Shown here piece by piece: positions 52,372-61,325 of a DNA stretch of 64,000 nucleotides; the stretch's first letter is position 1, and each line of letters begins with the position of its first letter. This DNA is from Thuidium tamariscinum (Eukaryota; Streptophyta; Bryopsida; Hypnales; Thuidiaceae). The position numbers were made by a program, and so were the translations under genes. The stretch covers positions 27,969,052 through 28,033,051 of the forward strand of contig OX344755.2 of the NCBI GenBank assembly GCA_947034885.2. The letters run 5' to 3'. The notes under the pieces were generated by a model. The model ran no database searches, had not been told where the DNA came from, and saw nothing but the letters and a program-made list of their open reading frames with translations.

Positions 52372-55300
52372 CGAGAGTAACTCCGTAGGCTCTTGAATGG
52401 TGTGCATTTTTGAATTTTAATCGCATTGAATTTCACAGCATATTTTTTGTAGTAATTCTATAGAACTGGATTAGATATTACAATGTGATCACGTTGAATT
52501 TGTCTTGCAACTGAGAAGTTTGCGCGTCTTGATGTCAACTAAACAACGACGAGATTTCCTCGGCCAAGAGAATAACCCCGTAGGCTCTTGAATGGTGTGC
52601 ATTTTTGAATTTAATCGCATTGAATTTCACAGCATATTTTTTGTAGTAATTCTATAGAACTGGATTAGATATTACAATGTGATCACGTTGAATTTGTCTT
52701 GCAACTGAGAAGTTTGCGCGTCTTGATATCAACTAAACACCTCGGAGATTTCCTCGGCCACGAGAGTAACTCCGTAGGCTCTTGAATGGTGTGCATTTTT
52801 GAATTTTAATCGCATTGAATTTCACAGCATATTTTTTGTAGTAATTCTATAGAACTGAATTAGATATTACAATGTGATCACGTTGAATTTGTATTGCAAC
52901 TGAGAAGTTTGCGCGTCTTGATATCAACTAAACACCTCGGAGATTTCCTCGGCCACGAGAGTAACTCCGTAGGCTCTTGAATGGTGTGCATTTTTGAATT
53001 TTAATGACATTGAATTTCACAGCATATTTTTTGTAGTAATTCTATAGAACTGGATTAGATATTACAATGTGATCACGTTGAATTTGTCTTGCAACTGAGA
53101 AGTTTGCGCGTCTTGATATCAACTAAACACCTAGGAGATTTCCTCGGCCAGGAGAATAACTCCGTCGGCTCTTGAATGGTGTGCATTTTTGAATTTTAAT
53201 CGCATTCAATTTTACAGCATATTTATTGTAGTAGTTCTATAGAACTGGATTAGATATTACAATGTGATCACGTTGAATTTGTCTTGCAACTGAGAAGTTT
53301 ACGCGTCTTGATATCAACTGAACAACGAGGAGATTTCCCCGGCCAAGGGACCAACTCCGTCGGCTCTTGAATGGTGTGCATTTTTGAATTTTAATGGCAT
53401 TGAATTTCACAGCATATTTTTTGTAGTAATTCTATAGAACTGGATTAGATATTACAATGTGATCACGTTGAATTTGTCTTGCAACTGAGAAGTTTGCGCG
53501 TCTTGATATCAACTAAACACCTCGGAGATTTCCTCGGCCACGAGAGTAACTCCGTAGGCTCTTGAATGGTGTGCATTTTTGAATTTAATCGCATTGAATT
53601 TCACAGCATATTTTTTGTAGTAATTCTATAGAACTGGATTAGATATTACAATGTGATCACGTTGAATTTGTCTTGCAACTGAGAAGTTTACGCGTCTTGA
53701 TATCAACTAAACAACGAGGAGATTTCCCCAGCCAAGGGACCAACTCCGTAGGCTCTTGAATGGTGTGCATTTTTGGATTTAATCGCTTTGAATTTCACAG
53801 CATATTTTTCGTAGTAATTCTATAGAACTGGATTAGATATTACAATGTGATCACGTTGAATTTGTCTTGCAACTGAGAAGTTTGCGCGTCTTGATATCAA
53901 CTAAACACCTAGGAGATTTCCTCGGCCAGGAGAATAACCCCGTAGGCTCTTGAATGGTGTGCATTTTTGAATTTTAATGGCATTGAATTTCACAGCATAT
54001 TTTTCGTAGTAATTCTATAGAACTGGATTAGATATTACAATGTGATCACGTTGAATTTGTCTTGCAACTGAGAAGTTTGCGCGTCTTGATATCAACTAAA
54101 CACCTCGGAGATTTCCTCGGCCACGAGAGTAACTCCGTAGGCTCTTGAATGGTGTGCATTTTTGAATTTTAATGACATTGAATTTCACAGCATATTTTTT
54201 GTAGTAATTCTATAGAACTGGATTAGATATTACAATGTGATCACGTTGAATTTGTCTTGCAACTGAGAAGTTTGCGCGTCTTGATATCAACTAAACACCT
54301 AGGAGATTTCCTCGGCCAGGAGAATAACTCCGTCGGCTCTTGAATGGTGTGCATTTTTGAATTTTAATCGCATTCAATTTTACAGCATATTTATTGTAGT
54401 AGTTCTATAGAACTGGATTAGATATTACAATGTGATCACGTTGAATTTGTCTTGCAACTGAGAAGTTTACGCGTCTTGATATCAACTGAACAACGAGGAG
54501 ATTTCCCCGGCCAAGGGACCAACTCCGTCGGCTCTTGAATGGTGTGCATTTTTGAATTTTAATGGCATTGAATTTCACAGCATATTTTTTGTAGTAATTC
54601 TATAGAACTGGATTAGATATTACAATGTGATCACGTTGAATTTGTCTTGCAACTGAGAAGTTTGCGCGTCTTGATATCAACTAAACACCTCGGAGATTTC
54701 CTCGGCCACGAGAGTAACTCCGTAGGCTCTTGAATGGTGTGCATTTTTGAATTTAATCGCATTGAATTTCACAGCATATTTTTTGTAGTAATTCTATAGA
54801 ACTGGATTAGATATTACAATGTGATCACGTTGAATTTGTCTTGCAACTGAGAAGTTTACGCGTCTTGATATCAACTAAACAACGAGGAGATTTCCCCAGC
54901 CAAGGGACCAACTCCGTAGGCTCTTGAATGGTGTGCATTTTTGGATTTAATCGCTTTGAATTTCACAGCATATTTTTCGTAGTAATTCTATAGAACTGGA
55001 TTAGATATTACAATGTGATCACGTTGAATTTGTCTTGCAACTGAGAAGTTTGCGCGTCTTGATATCAACTAAACACCTAGGAGATTTCCTCGGCCAGGAG
55101 AATAACCCCGTAGGCTCTTGAATGGTGTGCATTTTTGAATTTTAATGGCATTGAATTTCACAGCATATTTTTCGTAGTAATTCTATAGAACTGGATTAGA
55201 TATTACAATGTGATCACGTTGAATTTGTCTTGCAACTGAGAAGTTTGCGCGTCTTGATATCAACTAAACACCTCGGAGATTTCCTCGGCCACGAGAGTAA

Positions 55301-55486
55301 CTCCGTAGGCTCTTGAATGGTGTGCATTTTTGAATTTTAATGACATTGAATTTCACAGCATATTTTTTGTAGTAATTCTATAGAACTGGATTAGATATTA
55401 CAATGTGATCACGTTGAATTTGTCTTGCAACTGAGAAGTTTGCGCGTCTTGATATCAACTAAACACCTCGGAGATTTCCTCGGCCA
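52372..55486 (+). repeat. 16-monomer HOR G, copy 2 (3,115 bp), with the same nested pair
   Basis: T (52372), 52567, S (52761), W (52956), then 6-monomer blocks at 53151-54318 and 54319-55486. The tail asymmetry is kept: W at 54124 ends ACCTAGG and W at 55292 ends ACCTCGG, as in copy 1. This shows that the 6-monomer duplication came before the 16-monomer duplication. One difference is W at 52956 against an AATCGCATTG unit at 49841. Confidence 0.93.
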
Positions 55487-58400
55487 CGAGAGTAACTCCG
55501 TAGGCTCTTGAATGGTGTGCATTTTTGAATTTTAATGACATTGAATTTCACAGCATATTTTTTGTAGTAATTCTATAGAACTGGATTAGATATTACAATG
55601 TGATCACGTTGAATTTGTCTTGCAACTGAGAAGTTTGCGCGTCTTGATATCAACTAAACACCTCGGAGATTTCCTCGGCCAGGAGAATAACTCCGTCGGC
55701 TCTTGAATGGTGTGCATTTTGAATTTTAATCGCATTCAATTTTACAGCATATTTATTGTAGTAGTTCTATAGAACTGGATTAGATATTACAATGTGATCA
55801 CGTTGAATTTGTCTTGCAACTGAGAAGTTTGCGCGTCTTGATATCAACTAAACACCTAGGAGATTTCCTCGGCCAGGAGAATAACTCCGTCGGCTCTTGA
55901 ATGGTGTGCATTTTTGAATTTTAATGGCATTGAATTTCACAGCATATTTTTTGTAGTAATTCTATAGAACTGAATTAGATATTACAATGTGATCACGTTG
56001 AATTTGTATTGCAACTGAGAAGTTTGCGCGTCTTGATATCAACTAAACACCTCGGAGATTTCCTCGGCCACGAGAGTAACTCCGTAGGCTCTTGAATGGT
56101 GTGCATTTTTGAATTTAATCGCATTGAATTTCATAGCATATTTTTTGTAGTAATTCTATAGAACTGGATTAGATATTACAATGTGATCACGTTGAATTTG
56201 TCTTGCAACTGAGATGTTTGCGCGTCTTGATGTCAACTAAACAACGACGAGATTTTCTCGGCGAAGAGAATAACCCCGTAGGCTCTTGAATGGTGTGCAT
56301 TTTTGAATTTTAATGGCATTGAATTTCACAGCATATTTTTCGTAGTAATTCTATAGAACTGGATTAGATATTACAATGTGATCACGTTGAATTTGTCTTG
56401 CAACTGAGAAGTTTGCGCGTCTTGATATCAACTAAACACCTCGGAGATTTCCTCGGCCACGAGAGTAACTCCGTAGGCTCTTGAATGGTGTGCATTTTTG
56501 AATTTTAATGACATTGAATTTCACAGCATATTTTTTGTAGTAATTCTATAGAACTGGATTAGATATTACAATGTGATCACGTTGAATTTGTCTTGCAACT
56601 GAGAAGTTTGCGCGTCTTGATATCAACTAAACACCTCGGAGATTTCCTCGGCCACGAGAGTAACTCCGTAGGCTCTTGAATGGTGTGCATTTTTGAAATT
56701 AATCGCATTGAATTTCACAGCATATTTTTCGTAGTAATTCTATAGAACTGGGTTAGATATTACAATGTGATCACGTTGAATTTGTCTTGCAACTGAGAAG
56801 TTTACGCGTCTTGATATCAACTAAACACCTCGGAGATTTCCTCGGCCACGAGAGTAACTCCGTAGGCTCTTGAATGGTGTGCATTTTTGAATTTTAATGG
56901 CATTGAATTTCACAGCATATTTTTTGTAGTAATTCTATAGAACTGGATTAGATATTACAATGTGATCACGTTGAATTTGTCTTGCAACTGAGAAGTTTGC
57001 GCGTCTTGATGTCAACTAAACAACGACGAGATTTCCTCGGCCAAGAGAATAACCCCGTAGGCTCTTGAATGGTGTGCATTTTTGAATTTAATGGCATTGA
57101 ATTTCACAGCATATTTTTTGTAGTAATTCTATAGAACTGGATTAGATATTACAATGTGATCACGTTGAATTTGTCTTGCAACTGAGAAGTTTGCGCGTCT
57201 TGATATCAACTAAACACCTCGGAGATTTCCTCGGCCACGAGAGTAACTCCGTAGGCTCTTGAATGGTGTGCATTTTTGAATTTTAATCGCATTGAATTTC
57301 ACAGCATATTTTTTGTAGTAATTCTATAGAACTGGATTAGATATTACAATGTGATCACGTTGAATTTGTATTGCAACTGAGAAGTTTGCGCGTCTTGATA
57401 TCAACTAAACACCTCGGAGATTTCCTCGGCCACGAGAGTAACTCCGTAGGCTCTTGAATGGTGTGCATTTTTGAATTTAATCGCATTGACTTTTACAGCA
57501 TATTTTTTGTAGTAATTCTATAGAACTGGATTAGATATTACAATGTGATCACGTTGAATTTGTCTTGCAACTGAGAAGTTTGCGCGTCTTGATATCAACT
57601 AAACACCTCGGAGATTTCCTCGGCCAGGAGAATAACTCCGTCGGCTCTTGAATGGTGTGCATTTTTGAATTTAATGGCATTGAATTTCACAGCATATTTT
57701 TTGTAGTAATTCTATAGAACTGGATTAGATATTACAATGTGATCACGTTGAATTTGTCTTGCAACTGAGAAGTTTACGCGTCTTGATATCAACTGAACAA
57801 CGAGGAGATTTCCCCGGCCAAGGGACCAACTCCGTCGGCTCTTGAATGGTGTGCATTTTTGAATTTTAATGGCATTGAATTTCACAGCATATTTTTTGTA
57901 GTAATTCTATAGAACTGGATTAGATATTACAATGTGATCACGTTGAATTTGTCTTGCAACTGAGAAGTTTGCGCGTCTTGATATCAACTAAACACCTCGG
58001 AGATTTCCTCGGCCACGAGAGTAACTCCGTAGGCTCTTGAATGGTGTGCATTTTTGAATTTAATCGCATTGAATTTCACAGCATATTTTTTGTAGTAATT
58101 CTATAGAACTGGATTAGATATTACAATGTGATCACGTTGAATTTGTCTTGCAACTGAGAAGTTTACGCGTCTTGATATCAACTAAACAACGAGGAGATTT
58201 CCCCAGCCAAGGGACCAACTCCGTAGGCTCTTGAATGGTGTGCATTTTTGGATTTAATCGCTTTGAATTTCACAGCATATTTTTCGTAGTAATTCTATAG
58301 AACTGGATTAGATATTACAATGTGATCACGTTGAATTTGTCTTGCAACTGAGAAGTTTACGCGTCTTGATATCAACTAAACAACGAGGAGATTTCCCCGG

Positions 58401-59183
58401 CCAAGAGACCAACTCCGTAGGCTCTTGAATGGTGTGCATTTTTGAATTTTAATCGCATTGAATTTCACAGCATATTTTTTGTAGTAATTCTATAGAACTG
58501 GATTAGATATTACAATGTGATCACGTTGAATTTGTCTTGCAACTGAGAAGTTTGCGCGTCTTGATGTCAACTAAACAACGACGAGATTTCCTCGGCCAAG
58601 AGAATAACCCCGTAGGCTCTTGAATGGTGTGCATTTTTGAATTTTAATGGCATTGAATTTCACAGCATATTTTTCGTAGTAATTCTATAGAACTGGATTA
58701 GATATTACAATGTGATCACGTTGAATTTGTCTTGCAACTGAGAAGTTTGCGCGTCTTGATATCAACTAAACACCTCGGAGATTTCCTCGGCCACGAGAGT
58801 AACTCCGTAGGCTCTTGAATGGTGTGCATTTTTGAATTTTAATGACATTGAATTTCACAGCATATTTTTTGTAGTAATTCTATAGAACTGGATTAGATAT
58901 TACAATGTGATCACGTTGAATTTGTCTTGCAACTGAGAAGTTTGCGCGTCTTGATATCAACTAAACACCTCGGAGATTTCCTCGGCCACGAGAGTAACTC
59001 CGTAGGCTCTTGAATGGTGTGCATTTTTGAATTTTAATGACATTGAATTTCACAGCATATTTTTTGTAGTAATTCTATAGAACTGGATTAGATATTACAA
59101 TGTGATCACGTTGAATTTGTCTTGCAACTGAGAAGTTTGCGCGTCTTGATATCAACTAAACACCTAGGAGATTTCCTCGGCCA
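55487..59183 (+). repeat. Mosaic block after HOR G, nineteen monomers
   Basis: Monomers start at 55487 (W), 55682 (P with CATTTTGAA, one T short), 55876, 56071, 56265, 56460 (W), 56655 (R), 56849 (T), 57044, 57238, 57433, 57627 (Z tail without a P front), 57821, 58016, 58210 (Q), 58404 (T), 58599, 58794 (W) and 58989 (W). The one-T-short P monomer recurs at 59184, 3,502 bp away and again after two W units, so a degraded 18-monomer period may exist. The monomer at 56071 is unusually mutated: TTTCATAGC, GAGATGTTTG, and a tail reading TTTTCTCGGCGA. Confidence 0.82.
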
Positions 59184-61325
59184 GGAGAATAACTCCGTCG
59201 GCTCTTGAATGGTGTGCATTTTGAATTTTAATCGCATTCAATTTTACAGCATATTTATTGTAGTAGTTCTATAGAACTGGATTAGATATTACAATGTGAT
59301 CACGTTGAATTTGTCTTGCAACTGAGAAGTTTGCGCGTCTTGATATCAACTAAACACCTAGGAGATTTCCTCGGCCAGGAGAATAACTCCGTCGGCTCTT
59401 GAATGGTGTGCATTTTTGAATTTTAATGGCATTGAATTTCACAGCATATTTTTTGTAGTAATTCTATAGAACTGGATTAGATATTACAATGTGATCACGT
59501 TGAATTTGTCTTGCAACTGAGAAGTTTGCGCGTCTTGATATCAACTAAACACCTAGGAGATTTCCTCGGCCAGGAGAATAACTCCGTCGGCTCTTGAATG
59601 GTGTGCATTTTTGAATTTTAATCGCATTCAATTTTACAGCATATTTATTGTAGTAGTTCTATAGAACTGGATTAGATATTACAATGTGATCACGTTGAAT
59701 TTGTATTGCAACTGAGAAGTTTGCGCGTCTTGATATCAACTAAACACCTCGGAGATTTCCTCGGCCACGAGAGTAACTCCGTAGGCTCTTGAATGGTGTG
59801 CATTTTTGAATTTTAATGACATTGAATTTCACAGCATATTTTTTGTAGTAATTCTATAGAACTGGATTAGATATTACAATGTGATCACGTTGAATTTGTC
59901 TTGCAACTGAGAAGTTTGCGCGTCTTGATATCAACTAAACACCTAGGAGATTTCCTCGGCCACGAGAGTAACTCCGTAGGCTCTTGAATGGTGTGCATTT
60001 TTGAATTTTAATGACATTGAATTTCACAGCATATTTTTTGTAGTAATTCTATAGAACTGGATTAGATATTACAATGTGATCACGTTGAATTTGTCTTGCA
60101 ACTGAGAAGTTTGCGCGTCTTGATATCAACTAAACACCTAGGAGATTTCCTCGGCCAGGAGAATAACTCCGTCGGCTCTTGAATGGTGTGCATTTTTGAA
60201 TTTTAATCGCATTCAATTTTACAGCATATTTATTGTAGTAGTTCTATAGAACTGGATTAGATATTACAATGTGATCACGTTGAATTTGTCTTGCAACTGA
60301 GAAGTTTGCGCGTCTTGATATCAACTAAACACCTCGGAGATTTCCTCGGCCAGGAGAATAACTCCGTCGGCTCTTGAATGGTGTGCATTTTTGAATTTTA
60401 ATCGCATTCAATTTTACAGCATATTTATTGTAGTAGTTCTATAGAACTGGATTAGATATTACAATGTGATCACGTTGAATTTGTCTTGCAACTGAGAAGT
60501 TTGCGCGTCTTGATATCAACTAAACACCTAGGAGATTTCCTCGGCCAGGAGAATAACTCCGTCGGCTCTTGAATGGTGTGCATTTTTGAATTTTAATCGC
60601 ATTCAATTTTACAGCATATTTATTGTAGTAGTTCTATAGAACTGGATTAGATATTACAATGTGATCACGTTGAATTTGTATTGCAACTGAGAAGTTTGCG
60701 CGTCTTGATATCAACTAAACACCTCGGAGATTTCCTCGGCCACGAGAGTAACTCCGTAGGCTCTTGAATGGTGTGCATTTTTGAATTTTAATGGCATTGA
60801 ATTTCACAGCATATTTTTTGTAGTAATTCTATAGAACTGGATTAGATATTACAATGTGATCACGTTGAATTTGTCTTGCAACTAAGAAGTTTGCGCGTCT
60901 TGATGTCAACTAAACAACGACGAGATTTCCTCGGCCAAGAGAATAACCCCGTAGGCTCTTGAATGGTGTACATTTTTGAATTTAATCGCATTGAATTTTA
61001 CAGCATATTTTTTGTAGTAATTCTATAGAACTGGATTAGATATTACAATGTGATCACGTTGAATTTGTATTGCAACTGAGAAGTTTGCGCGTCTTGATAT
61101 CAACTAAACAACGAGGAGATTTCCTCGGCCACGAGAGTAACTCCGTAGGCTCTTGAATGGTGTGCATTTTTGAATTTAATCGCATTGAATTTCACAGCAT
61201 ATTTTTTGTAGTAATTCTATAGAACTGGATTAGATATTACAATGTGATCACGTTGAATTTGTCTTGCAACTGAGAAGTTTACGCGTCTTGATATCAACTA
61301 AACAACAAGGAGATTTCCCCGGCCA
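59184..61325 (+). repeat. P- and W-rich mosaic block
   Basis: Monomers start at 59184 (P), 59378, 59573 (P), 59768 (W), 59963 (W), 60158 (P), 60353 (P), 60548 (P), 60743 (T), 60938 and 61132 (Y). Three P monomers stand side by side at 60158-60742, the only such run in the window. W-W and P-P-P runs indicate single-monomer expansion. The monomer at 60938 combines GTACATTTTT with a GAATTTTACAG form found nowhere else. Confidence 0.85.
60158..60742 (+). repeat. Triple P monomer run with 14-bp palindromes
   Basis: Three consecutive P units (60158, 60353, 60548) carry CATTCAATTTTA, TATTTATTG and TAGTTCTATAGAACTGG. The A-to-G change in TAGTTC extends the core palindrome from 10 to a perfect 14 bp, AGTTCTATAGAACT. 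Elsewhere P units are separated by at least one other monomer. Fourteen of the 25 P units in the window start after 50 kb. Confidence 0.85.

Noticed and set aside
1949..55486. Near-identical HOR copies as assembly duplication artefacts
   Set aside because: Each pair carries a few private differences and ends at different points, as expected of real duplications. Read-level support cannot be seen here, so this stays a caution.
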